A stretch of 64,000 nucleotides of DNA from Aquabacter sp. L1I39 (GTDB lineage Bacteria > Pseudomonadota > Alphaproteobacteria > Rhizobiales > Xanthobacteraceae), in NCBI RefSeq assembly GCF_017742835.1, contig NZ_CP072392.1, positions 2,402,385 through 2,466,384 of the forward strand. The letters are read 5' to 3'. Below the pieces are notes generated by a model. The model worked only from the letters and a program-made list of their open reading frames with translations, did no database searches and had not been told where the DNA came from. Below, piece by piece: positions 56,361-64,000 of the stretch (positions are counted from its first letter, which is position 1; each line of letters starts with the position of its first letter). The translations under genes and the position numbers were made by a program.

Positions 56361-57119
56361 ATGGCCCCCTTCCGCGACCGCCTCGCCCATCCGTTGCTCG
56401 GCACCTTCATCAAGTCGGCGTCCTATCAGATGGTGGAGATCCTGGCGCTGAGCGGGCTCGACTGTGCGATCCTCGATGCCGAGCACGCGCCCTTCTCGCC
56501 AGGCGATCTTGATCGCATGATCCTCGCCGCCCGCGCCGGCGGTCTGCCGGCCTTGGTGCGCGTGGCGGGGCTTGATCCTGCCCCCATCGCCGCCTGCCTG
56601 GACATGGGTGCCGCCGGCATCGTGGTGCCCCATGTGCGCACGCCGGACGAGGCACGCGCGGCGGTGGAAGCGGCCAAATATGCCGGACGGCGGGGCTTTT
56701 CTCCTTCCCCCCGCGCCGGTGGCTATGGCACGCGGGGCGCGGATGCCTATCTGGCGGCGGCGGACGGCGAGACCTCGGTCTGGTGCCAGATCGAGGATGC
56801 GGAAGCGCTCGACCGGCTGGACGAGATCGCGGCCGTGCCGGGCGTGAACTGCCTGTTCGTGGGCCGCGCTGACCTCTCCCTCTCGCTTGGCGCCTCGGGC
56901 ACGGGCGATCCCCGCGTGGGTGAGGCCGTGAAGGCGGTGGGCGTGGCCTGCCGGCGCGCCGGCACCGCGGCCGGTCTCTTCATTCCCGGCACGGCGGAAA
57001 TCGCCGCGCGGGCTGCCGAAGGCTACAGCGCGTTCATCTGCGGCTCGGACCAGAGCTGGCTCCTGGACAAGGCCCGCACCACCGTGCGCGCCTTCGCGGA
57101 AGCAACGGGGCCGACCTAG
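56361..57119 (+). CDS. HpcH/HpaI-family aldolase
   Basis: The 252-residue protein has the HpcH/HpaI pattern: CAILDAEHAPFSPGD, GAAGIVVPHVRTPDEA, CQIEDAEALDRLDE and FVGRADLSLSLG. These class II aldolases split 4-hydroxy-2-keto acids into pyruvate and an aldehyde. ATG 56361 lies 14 bases after the cupin. It ends the IclR-hyu operon and suggests that the pathway passes through a keto-hydroxy acid. Confidence 0.9.
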   Translation: MAPFRDRLAHPLLGTFIKSASYQMVEILALSGLDCAILDAEHAPFSPGDLDRMILAARAGGLPALVRVAGLDPAPIAACLDMGAAGIVVPHVRTPDEARAAVEAAKYAGRRGFSPSPRAGGYGTRGADAYLAAADGETSVWCQIEDAEALDRLDEIAAVPGVNCLFVGRADLSLSLGASGTGDPRVGEAVKAVGVACRRAGTAAGLFIPGTAEIAARAAEGYSAFICGSDQSWLLDKARTTVRAFAEATGPT

Positions 57120-57157
57120 AGTCCTTCCAGCCAATTTGTTGAAATCGCTGAGGCGTT

Positions 57158-58084
57158 CTAGACGGACGCCGGCGTATCCGTGCCGCGCGGATCGAGCCGC
57201 CGAAGCTCGTCCGCGAGGAAGGCGACGAAGATCCGCGTCGCCTCGGGTAGCACACGGCCCTGCATGGTTTGGATCTCATAGCGCCGCTCGGTGCTGGCAC
57301 GCGTCTTCAGCGGCAGCGAACGCATGCGGAAACGGGAAAGACGCGTTGCGGCGGTGATGCGGCCGGTCATGATGATGCCGCCACCAATCTCGGCGAAGCT
57401 CCAGAGGCCTGCCATGTAGTTGGTGGTCATCACGGGCTCGATGACCACGCCCTCTACGCCGCATAGGATGTCGAAGAGCTGCCGGGCCGTTGTGTCCTTC
57501 CCGGAAAGCCCCACCGGATACTCAGCCACCTCCGCAAGCGTTACGCCGTCCTTCTCGGCCAGGGGATGGTCCGGAGCCATGAGGGCGACCAGGGGCGCGC
57601 TGCCCGCCAGCTCGACCCTTATGCCGGCATCGGGCACGAAGCCGAAGGAGAGGCCCACATCCACGATGCCCTCGCTCACCATGCGCGTGGTCTCGCGTGG
57701 GGCCGCCACGTGCATCTCGAACGAGATGCCGGGATATAGGCCGCGAAACATGCCGATGGCGCGCGGAACGAAGTCCGTTCCGAAGCCCTCTGTGCAGCCG
57801 ACGCGCACGAGGCCACGTTCCAGCCCTTTCAGGCGGCGGATCTCCGCCACCACCTGCTCCTCGCCGAGGCGGGTGCGGCGGGCGTGCTGGGCCAGGAGTT
57901 CGCCGGCCGCATTCAGCACCAGCCGACGGGAGCGGCGCTCGAACAATTGCGTTCCAAGATCGGCCTCCAGCTTGGCGATCTGCCGGCTGATGGCCGAGGC
58001 GGCCACATTCAGGCGGGCGGAGGCCTCCGCGATGGAACCCACTTGAACCACTTCAAGAAAATAGCGCAGCGCTGCATCGTCCAA
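57158..58084 (-). CDS. LysR-family transcriptional regulator
   Basis: The protein has the LysR winged helix (LRYFLEVVQVGSIAEASARLNVAASAISRQIAKLEADLGTQLF) and a type 2 periplasmic-fold effector domain with RVGCTEGFGTDFVPRAIGMF. It is divergent from the peptide-importer operon and is its likely activator. The start is unsure: there is no ATG near the N-terminus, and TTG 58084 follows GGAG at seven bases. TTG 58102, 58117 and 58120 are alternatives. Confidence 0.88.
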   Translation of the reverse strand: MDDAALRYFLEVVQVGSIAEASARLNVAASAISRQIAKLEADLGTQLFERRSRRLVLNAAGELLAQHARRTRLGEEQVVAEIRRLKGLERGLVRVGCTEGFGTDFVPRAIGMFRGLYPGISFEMHVAAPRETTRMVSEGIVDVGLSFGFVPDAGIRVELAGSAPLVALMAPDHPLAEKDGVTLAEVAEYPVGLSGKDTTARQLFDILCGVEGVVIEPVMTTNYMAGLWSFAEIGGGIIMTGRITAATRLSRFRMRSLPLKTRASTERRYEIQTMQGRVLPEATRIFVAFLADELRRLDPRGTDTPASV

Positions 58085-58226
58085 GGGTGCACTCCGCCTC
58101 AATTGCCGTTTAGGCAACAAATCCGACTAAATATTCTAATTGCGATAGCTCAAAAGCTCAATAATCTATCTCGCCTAGAAGCTGAGCAAAAAGCGCGGCT
58201 CAATCAATAAAGTCCAGAGAGAGAAC
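58085..58226. promoter_or_regulatory. LysR/peptide-importer divergent promoter region
   Basis: An AT-rich gap of 142 bases with no gene. LysR sites normally lie here; ATTCTAATTGCGAT at 58133-58146 has a T-N-A dyad character but is weak. Confidence 0.4.
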
Positions 58227-59759
58227 ATGGCCAGCATTCCGTCCCGTCTCTCGTGTCTCCTCGCGTCGGCGCTCATTCTGGGCACGCTCCCCGGTGCAGC
58301 CTTGGCCGACAAGGCCAAGGACACGCTCGTCTATGCCTCGGATTCAGAGCCGGAGAACATCAGCCCGTACCACAACAACCTCCGTGAAGGCATCATTGTC
58401 GCCCGGCACGTCTTTGATAACCTGATCTTTCGCAATCCAGATACAGGCAAGTACGAACCGCAGCTCGCAACCGAATGGACCTGGGTCGACCCGCAGACGC
58501 TCGACCTGACCATCCGAAAGGGCGTCACCTTCCACAATGGCGATCCGCTGACCGCCGACGACGTGGTGTTCACCCTCAACATGGTGGTGTCACCCGATTC
58601 CAAGGTCGTCACCAAGCAGAACGTAAATTGGATCAAGAGCGCTGAGAAGATCGGCGACGACAAGGTGCGCATTCACCTGGTCGGCCCGTTCCCGGCCGCC
58701 ATCGAATATCTGGCCGGACCGGTGGTGATCTACCCCGAATCCTATTTCAAGAAGGTGGGCCTCGACGGCTTCGCCAAGGCGCCCATCGGCTCCGGACCCT
58801 ACAAAGTGACCTCGGTCACGCCCGGAAAGGGCGTGAAGATGGAGAAAAACACCGCCTATTGGAAGGACAGCCCCCTCGGCCAGCCCAAGATCGGCAAGCT
58901 GGAATTCCGCGTCATTCCGGACCCCGAAACCCAGGTGGCCGAGCTGATGACGGGCGGCCTCGACTGGATCTGGCGTGTGCAGGCCGACCAGGCCAAGCAA
59001 CTCGGCGCCGTGCCCAACATCACGGTGCTCGCCGCCGAGACCATGCGGGTGGGCTTCCTGCAGTTGGATTCCCAGGGGCGCGCGCCGGGCTCGGAGCCGC
59101 TGAAGGACCCGCGCGTGCGCCAGGCCATCGCCTATGCCATCGACCGCAAGGCCATGGTGGACAATCTGGTCCGCGGCGGCGCCCGCGTCATGAATTCGGC
59201 CTGCTTCATTGACCAGTTCGGCTGCACCGACAAGGGTGTGCCGCGCTATGATTACGATCCCGCCAAGGCCAAGGCGCTGCTGGCGGAGGCCGGCTATGCC
59301 AGCGGCTTCTCGGTCGACCTCTATGCCTATCGCGAGCGCGAATATGCGGAGGCCGTCGTGGGTTATCTCGGCGCGGTGGGGATCAAGGCCAAGCTGAATT
59401 ACATGAAGTATGCCGCGCTCCGCGAGCTCGCCCGCGCCGGCAAGGTGCCGATCTATTTCCAGACCTGGGGCTCCTTCTCGGTTGCCGATGCGTCCGCCTT
59501 CACCGGCGCCTGGTTCAAGGGCGACAGCGACGACATGGCCCACGATGCCCAAGTCTCCGCTCTGCTCAAGAAGGCCGACACCACGGTGGAGACGGACATT
59601 CGCCTCGCCACCTACCAGGAAGCGCTGACCCTGATTGCGCAAAAGGCCTATCTGGTGCCGCTCTTCTCCTATTCCGCGAACTATGCCTTCACCAGCGACC
59701 TGAAGTTCACGGCACAGCCGGACGAACTGCCGCGCTTCTACAAAGCCAGCTGGAAATAG
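58227..59759 (+). CDS. Peptide/nickel-type ABC substrate-binding protein (SBP family 5)
   Basis: A signal peptide ends near residue 27 (ALAD). The 510-residue protein has the family 5 pattern DTLVYASDSEPENISPYHNN, LTADDVVFTLNMVVSPDS, IGSGPYKVTSVTPGKG and DPRVRQAIAYAIDRKAMV. It collects peptides or related compounds for the Dpp-type permeases that follow. A strong hairpin follows its stop. Confidence 0.92.
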   Translation: MASIPSRLSCLLASALILGTLPGAALADKAKDTLVYASDSEPENISPYHNNLREGIIVARHVFDNLIFRNPDTGKYEPQLATEWTWVDPQTLDLTIRKGVTFHNGDPLTADDVVFTLNMVVSPDSKVVTKQNVNWIKSAEKIGDDKVRIHLVGPFPAAIEYLAGPVVIYPESYFKKVGLDGFAKAPIGSGPYKVTSVTPGKGVKMEKNTAYWKDSPLGQPKIGKLEFRVIPDPETQVAELMTGGLDWIWRVQADQAKQLGAVPNITVLAAETMRVGFLQLDSQGRAPGSEPLKDPRVRQAIAYAIDRKAMVDNLVRGGARVMNSACFIDQFGCTDKGVPRYDYDPAKAKALLAEAGYASGFSVDLYAYREREYAEAVVGYLGAVGIKAKLNYMKYAALRELARAGKVPIYFQTWGSFSVADASAFTGAWFKGDSDDMAHDAQVSALLKKADTTVETDIRLATYQEALTLIAQKAYLVPLFSYSANYAFTSDLKFTAQPDELPRFYKASWK

Positions 59760-59769
59760 GCTGTGGAGG

Positions 59770-59801
59770 CAAGGCGGGGCGGTCTCCGTCGCCCCGCCTT
59801 G
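59770..59801 (+). terminator. Strong hairpin between the peptide-binding protein and permease genes
   Basis: CAAGGCGGGGCG at 59770-59781 pairs perfectly with CGCCCCGCCTTG at 59790-59801 around eight bases, 10 bases after the stop. No T-run of length, so partial termination or stabilisation is likely. Confidence 0.6.
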
Positions 59802-59863
59802 GTTCAGTGTCAGTCCGGGACCACCCCGCCCCGGCCCTTTCGGATCCTTCCGAGGACGCCTCC

Positions 59864-60781
59864 ATGCTCGCATTCACCCTTCGCCGCCTGGTGGTGGCCA
59901 TTTCGGTGGCGTTCACCGTATCGGTCATCGCCTTCCTGCTGCTGCATCTGTCCGGCGATCTCGCCACCACCATTGCGGGGCCCGAGGCCTCCGCCGAACA
60001 GGTGGAGCAGATCCGGCAACAGTTCGGCTTGGACCGCCCGCTCTCGACGCAATATCTCGACTGGCTATGGGGCGCGCTGCACCTCGACTTCGGCACGTCC
60101 TTCTACTTCCGCAACTCCGTCGCCAGCCTGCTGGCGGAGCGCATGCCCGTTACCCTGACGCTGGGCGCCATCTCGCTGGTCATCTCGCTCGTCATCGCCG
60201 TGCCGCTCGGCGTGCTCGCCGCCGTCTATCGCGGCACGATCATCGACCGGCTGGCATTGACCTTCTGCGTGCTGGGTCAGGCGCTGCCGACCTTCTGCCT
60301 GGGCCTCGGCCTCATCATCGTGTTCGCGGTAAACCTGCGGTGGCTTCCGGTCTCCGGCAACGCCTCCTGGCAGAATTACGTTCTGCCTTCCATCGCGCTC
60401 GGCTGGTACGCGGTCCCCGCGGTGATGCGCCTGTCGCGCAATGGCATGCTGGAAGTGCTCTCGCAGGATTATATCCGGACGGCCCGCGCCAAGGGACTCC
60501 CGCCCGCCAAGGTCATTCTGAAGCACGCCCTGCGCAATGCCATCATCCCGGTGGTGGCGCTGGCGGCGGTGCAATTCGGCTTCATGCTGGGTGGCTCCAT
60601 CGTGGTGGAGGCGGTGTTCTCCATGCACGGCATTGGCCACCTGGCTTGGGAGGCCATCGCCCGCAACGACTTCCCGGTGGTGCAGGCGGTCGTGCTGGTA
60701 CTCGCCGCCATCTACATCACGCTGACCTTCCTCGCTGACGTCCTCAACGCCTTGCTCGATCCCCGGATGCGCGTCGCATGA
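59864..60781 (+). CDS. DppB/OppB-type ABC permease
   Basis: The 305-residue membrane protein has TLRRLVVAISVAFTVSVIAFLLLHL, a periplasmic loop, and the coupling loop DYIRTARAKGLPPAKVILKHALRNA. It is the first of two permeases of a peptide importer. ATG 59864 is chosen over an upstream start at 59807. Stop overlaps DppC start by four bases. Confidence 0.94.
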   Translation: MLAFTLRRLVVAISVAFTVSVIAFLLLHLSGDLATTIAGPEASAEQVEQIRQQFGLDRPLSTQYLDWLWGALHLDFGTSFYFRNSVASLLAERMPVTLTLGAISLVISLVIAVPLGVLAAVYRGTIIDRLALTFCVLGQALPTFCLGLGLIIVFAVNLRWLPVSGNASWQNYVLPSIALGWYAVPAVMRLSRNGMLEVLSQDYIRTARAKGLPPAKVILKHALRNAIIPVVALAAVQFGFMLGGSIVVEAVFSMHGIGHLAWEAIARNDFPVVQAVVLVLAAIYITLTFLADVLNALLDPRMRVA

Positions 60782-61698
60782 CCATGACCCTCACATCCGC
60801 CAAATCCGAGCCCGGCCCTCTGGACCAGCCCCCGGTCCGCCGCGCGCCGCTCCACACCTTCCTGCTCAAGAGCCTCAACCATGGCGGCTTCCTGGTGGGC
60901 GCGGGGCTGCTCGCCTTCATCGTGCTGGTCGCGCTCGCCGCGCCCCTCATCGCACCCCACGATCCCTATGCCCAGAACCTCGCCCAGCGCCTGATCCCGC
61001 CGGTCTGGGATGCCAAGGGCAGCTGGAACCACATTCTCGGCACCGACAAATTGGGGCGCGACTATCTGAGCCGCCTCCTTTACGGCGCGCAAATCTCGCT
61101 CTTGATTGGCACGCTCACCGTCATCATTTCCGGCGTCATCGGCACGGTGCTGGGGGTGTGCGCCGGCTATTTCGGCGGCCGGGTGGATGCGGTTCTGAGC
61201 TACATCGTCACGACCCGCCTCGCGCTCCCCGTGGTGCTGGTGGCGCTCGCATCGGCCGCCTTGGTGGGCAGCTCGCTCCAGGGCGTCATCATCGTGCTGG
61301 GCCTGTTGCTGTGGGACCGCTTTGCGGTGGTGACGCGCTCGGCGACGCAGCAGGTGGTGGGCTCGGATTATATCGCTGCCGCCAGCGCCATCGGCTGCTC
61401 GACGCCCCGCATCATCCTCTCCGAGGTGCTGCCCAACATCCTCAACCCGCTCATCGTGGTGGCGACGCTGGAAATGGCCCACGCCATCCTGCTGGAGGCC
61501 GCGCTCTCCTTCCTCGGCCTCGGCGTGCAGCCGCCGCTGCCGTCCTGGGGGCTGATGATCGCCGAGGGCAAGCAATACATGTTCTTCAGCCCCTGGGTGA
61601 TCGCCATTCCCGCGACGGCTCTCGTGGTGCTGGTGCTGGCCATCAATCTCATGGGCGACGGGCTGCGCGACATCACCGCGCCCGAGAACAGGAACTGA
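60778..61698 (+). CDS. DppC/OppC-type ABC permease
   Basis: The 306-residue membrane protein has APLIAPHDPYAQNLAQRLIPP, LGTDKLGRDYLSRLLYGAQISL and AASFLGLGVQPPLPSWGLMI-type C-terminal motif, typical of DppC. It pairs with DppB. The next gene begins three bases after its stop. Confidence 0.95.
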   Translation: MTMTLTSAKSEPGPLDQPPVRRAPLHTFLLKSLNHGGFLVGAGLLAFIVLVALAAPLIAPHDPYAQNLAQRLIPPVWDAKGSWNHILGTDKLGRDYLSRLLYGAQISLLIGTLTVIISGVIGTVLGVCAGYFGGRVDAVLSYIVTTRLALPVVLVALASAALVGSSLQGVIIVLGLLLWDRFAVVTRSATQQVVGSDYIAAASAIGCSTPRIILSEVLPNILNPLIVVATLEMAHAILLEAALSFLGLGVQPPLPSWGLMIAEGKQYMFFSPWVIAIPATALVVLVLAINLMGDGLRDITAPENRN

Positions 61699-61701
61699 GC
61701 C

Positions 61702-62682
61702 ATGGCCCTGCTGGAGGTGAAAGACCTCGTCATCGACATCCCCACCGGCGCCGGCGTGCTGCATGCGGTCAGCGGCGTTTCCTTCTCCCTGGAGCGGGGC
61801 GAAACGCTGGCCATCGTGGGGGAGAGCGGCTCGGGCAAGTCGCTGACCTCGCTCGCGCTCATGGACCTCTTGCCCAAGCGCGTCCAGCGCAAGGCCGAAA
61901 AGCTCTCCTTCGACGGCATCGACCTGATGACGCTCTCGGATTCCGGCATGCGCCGGTTGCGGGGCAACCGGATGGCGATGATTTTCCAGGAGCCCATGAC
62001 CTCGCTGAACCCGGCCTATACGATCGGCAACCAGCTCACTGAGGCGCTGACCTGCCACCGCAAGGTCTCCATGCGCGAGGCCACGGACCGGGCCGTATAT
62101 CTCTTGGAAAAGGTGGGCATCACCGCCGCCGCCCGGCGCCTGTCGCAATATCCCCACCAGCTCTCAGGGGGCCTGCGCCAGCGGGTGATGATCGCCATGG
62201 CCCTCATGTGCGGCCCCGAGCTCATCATCGCGGACGAGCCCACCACCGCCCTCGACGTGACCATCCAGGCACAGATCCTTCATCTCATCGCCGACCTGCA
62301 GAAGGAATTCGGCATGGCGGTGATCCTCATCACCCACGATCTCGGCGTGGTGGCGCGGGTCGCCGACAAGGTGGGGGTGATGTATGCTGGCCGCCTGGTG
62401 GAGACCGGCGCGGCGCGCACCCTCTTCCGCCATCCCGCCCATCCCTATACGCGCGGCCTCCTGGACTGCATCCCCGTGCCCGGACGCACCGTGCCCGGGG
62501 CGCCTTTGGGCGCCATACGCGGCCAGGTGCCGAACCTCATCGGCCGGCTGGAAGGTTGCGCCTTCCGCAATCGGTGCGATCTGGCCAGCCCCGAATGCGC
62601 CGGCGCCATCCCCCTTCTCCATCCCGAGCCCGCCCATGACGTGCGCTGCCTGCACGCCAGCATCCCGGAGGCCGCGGCATGA
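61702..62682 (+). CDS. DppD/OppD-type ABC ATP-binding protein
   Basis: The 326-residue ATPase has Walker A GESGSGKSLTS, signature LSGGLRQRVMIAMAL, Walker B IIADEPTTALDVT, and a C-terminal extension with four Cys-containing peptide-type motif (GCAFRNRCDLASPEC). Such Cys often bind an iron-sulfur cluster in the family. Start and stop are tightly coupled with neighbours. Confidence 0.94.
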   Translation: MALLEVKDLVIDIPTGAGVLHAVSGVSFSLERGETLAIVGESGSGKSLTSLALMDLLPKRVQRKAEKLSFDGIDLMTLSDSGMRRLRGNRMAMIFQEPMTSLNPAYTIGNQLTEALTCHRKVSMREATDRAVYLLEKVGITAAARRLSQYPHQLSGGLRQRVMIAMALMCGPELIIADEPTTALDVTIQAQILHLIADLQKEFGMAVILITHDLGVVARVADKVGVMYAGRLVETGAARTLFRHPAHPYTRGLLDCIPVPGRTVPGAPLGAIRGQVPNLIGRLEGCAFRNRCDLASPECAGAIPLLHPEPAHDVRCLHASIPEAAA

Positions 62683-63656
62683 GCGACATCGTCCTTGAAC
62701 TGAAAGACGTCACGCGCACCTTCCAGGTGTCGCAAGGGCTGTTCCGCCCCAAGGCCACCCTTACGGCGGTCGCTGGCGTCTCGCTCCAGGTGCGCCGGGG
62801 CGAGGTCTATGCCCTGGTCGGGGAAAGCGGCTCGGGCAAGTCGACGCTGGCCAAGATGCTGCTGGGCCTCCTGCCGCCTTCGTCCGGCGAGATCCGCATC
62901 GACGGCACGCCCATCGCCGACACCAACCGCATCGCGGTGGCGCGGCGCATCCAGCCCATTTTCCAGGACCCCTATTCCTCGCTCAATCCGCGCAAGTCCA
63001 TCGCCGACCTCATCGCCTTGCCGCTGGTGGTGCATGGCATCGGCAGCGCGGCCGAACGGCGCAAGAAGGTGCTGGAGATGCTGGACGTGGTGGGTCTGCC
63101 GCGCCGTCTCCTCGATGCCGGACCGAGCCAATTGTCCGGCGGCCAGCGCCAGCGGGTCGCCATCGCCCGTGCCCTCATCATGCGGCCGGAAGTGGTGATC
63201 TGCGACGAGCCCACCTCCGCGCTCGACGTCTCCGTGCAGGCGCAGATCCTCAATCTGCTGCTGGAATTGAAGCGCGAATTGGGGCTCACCTACTTCTTCA
63301 TCAGCCACAATCTGGCGGTGGTGGAGCATCTGGCTGACCGGGTGGCGGTCATGTATCTCGGCCGCTTCGTGGAGGAGCGCACGCGCGCCGGCCTCTTTTC
63401 CGGCCCGCAGCACCCCTATAGCCGCGCGCTGCTGGAGTCCGTGCTGACCCCCGATCCCGATCTCGGTGTGCCGGACACGCATCTGGGCGCCGTCTTTCCG
63501 AACCCGCTGACGCCCACGCCCGGCTGCGCCTTCCATCCGCGCTGCCCCTCCGCGCGCGATTTGTGCCAGCGCATCTCGCCCGAGGCCCAGTCGCTGCCGG
63601 ACGGCTATGCCGCCTGCCATTTCGCCACGCCGGCCGCCCTGCCGAGCGCCGCCTGA
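62679..63656 (+). CDS. DppF/OppF-type ABC ATP-binding protein
   Basis: The 325-residue ATPase has Walker A GESGSGKSTLAK, signature LSGGQRQRVAIARAL, Walker B VICDEPTSALDVS and the C-terminal Cys motif GCAFHPRCPSARDLC. It heterodimerises with the DppD-like ATPase. The stop lies 29 bases before the M20 peptidase start. Confidence 0.94.
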   Translation: MSDIVLELKDVTRTFQVSQGLFRPKATLTAVAGVSLQVRRGEVYALVGESGSGKSTLAKMLLGLLPPSSGEIRIDGTPIADTNRIAVARRIQPIFQDPYSSLNPRKSIADLIALPLVVHGIGSAAERRKKVLEMLDVVGLPRRLLDAGPSQLSGGQRQRVAIARALIMRPEVVICDEPTSALDVSVQAQILNLLLELKRELGLTYFFISHNLAVVEHLADRVAVMYLGRFVEERTRAGLFSGPQHPYSRALLESVLTPDPDLGVPDTHLGAVFPNPLTPTPGCAFHPRCPSARDLCQRISPEAQSLPDGYAACHFATPAALPSAA

Positions 63657-63685
63657 TCTTTTTCCAGCAAGGTCCCGTTGACATC

Positions 63686-64000
63686 ATGAGCCGACAAGAA
63701 GCCGTCGCCCGCGCGGCGACCTATTTCGATCGCGGAGATTTCCGCACCGATCTGGCCCGCCGCGTCGCCATGCCCACTGAGAGCCAGACGGGGCAGAGCC
63801 TGGACACGCTGCGCGCCTATCTTACCGACGAGATCATTCCCACCGTTGGCAAGCTCGGCTTCGCCTCGCGCGTGGTGGACAATCCAGCGCCTGGCCACGG
63901 CCCCTTCCTGATCGCCGAGCGCCATGAAGCAGACGGCCTGCCCACTGTGCTGCTCTATGGCCATGGCGATGTGGTGTTCGGCCAGGATGCGGGCTGGCGC
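63686..64000 (+). CDS. M20-family metallopeptidase, 5' part only (cut by window edge)
   Basis: Translation from ATG 63686 gives 105 residues: MSRQEAVARAATYFDRGDFR, then VAMPTESQTG and LLYGHGDVVFGQ. H93 and D95 match the first metal ligand and catalytic Asp of M20 peptidases and amidohydrolases. It continues beyond the window. As the last gene of the Dpp operon it probably hydrolyses the imported peptide or N-acyl compound. Confidence 0.85.
   Translation, partial: MSRQEAVARAATYFDRGDFRTDLARRVAMPTESQTGQSLDTLRAYLTDEIIPTVGKLGFASRVVDNPAPGHGPFLIAERHEADGLPTVLLYGHGDVVFGQDAGWR

Overview
The window is GC-rich, densely packed and operonic. It looks like a chromosomal segment of an alphaproteobacterium of the Rhizobiales (Hyphomicrobiales), perhaps in the Xanthobacter/Azorhizobium neighbourhood. 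The support is the recA-alaS pair, an alphaproteobacterial LexA box (GTTC-N7-GTTC) before recA, an IalB-family protein, abundant ABC importers of the NitT/TauT, HAAT and peptide classes, and an aerobic aminobenzoyl-CoA pathway. The genus is an inference. I saw no rRNA, tRNA, CRISPR or phage genes.

Layout. (1) 0-9.1 kb: a GntR/HutC regulator divergent from a six-gene operon: periplasmic binding protein, metallophosphoesterase with a large C-terminal extension, ABC ATPase, ABC permease, PHP-like DUF3604 protein and a phosphosulfolactate synthase (ComA)-family protein. This combination is the best candidate for an undescribed pathway; I suggest uptake and processing of an organosulfonate or phosphorylated relative. 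(2) 9.1-17.5 kb: a complete siderophore-use locus with a PchR-like AraC regulator, TonB receptor, siderophore esterase, FecB/FecCD/FhuC-type importer and siderophore-interacting flavoprotein. (3) 17.5-20.1 kb: a decayed IS5-family element, a cyclic-nucleotide-gated K+ channel and about 1 kb with no recognisable gene. (4) 20-27 kb: core genes alaS and recA, then katG. (5) 27-40.8 kb: a catabolic island for 2-aminobenzoate (anthranilate) or a close analogue. It has a MarR regulator, CoA ligase, RidA, thioesterase, acyl-CoA dehydrogenase, enoyl-CoA hydratase, SDR, bifunctional aminobenzoyl-CoA monooxygenase/reductase and a Liv-type importer.

(6) 40.8-46.5 kb: a palindromic intergenic repeat, then a leftward surface locus with a small unknown protein, a trimeric autotransporter adhesin, an IalB-family periplasmic protein and a single-pass membrane protein, followed by a YitT-like membrane protein. 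(7) 46.9-57.1 kb: one long rightward operon with an IclR regulator, hydantoinase/oxoprolinase subunits A and B, a five-part Liv-type importer, a cupin and an HpcH/HpaI aldolase. Its substrate is unknown. (8) 57.1-64 kb: a LysR regulator divergent from a Dpp/Opp-type peptide importer that ends in an M20 peptidase cut off by the window edge.

Most catabolic modules pair a local regulator and a dedicated importer with the enzymes that process the imported compound. Three of the importers have a strong hairpin bordering the binding-protein gene, probably to set the ratio of binding protein to permease. Many long open frames lie antisense to the real genes, as expected in GC-rich DNA, and are not annotated.
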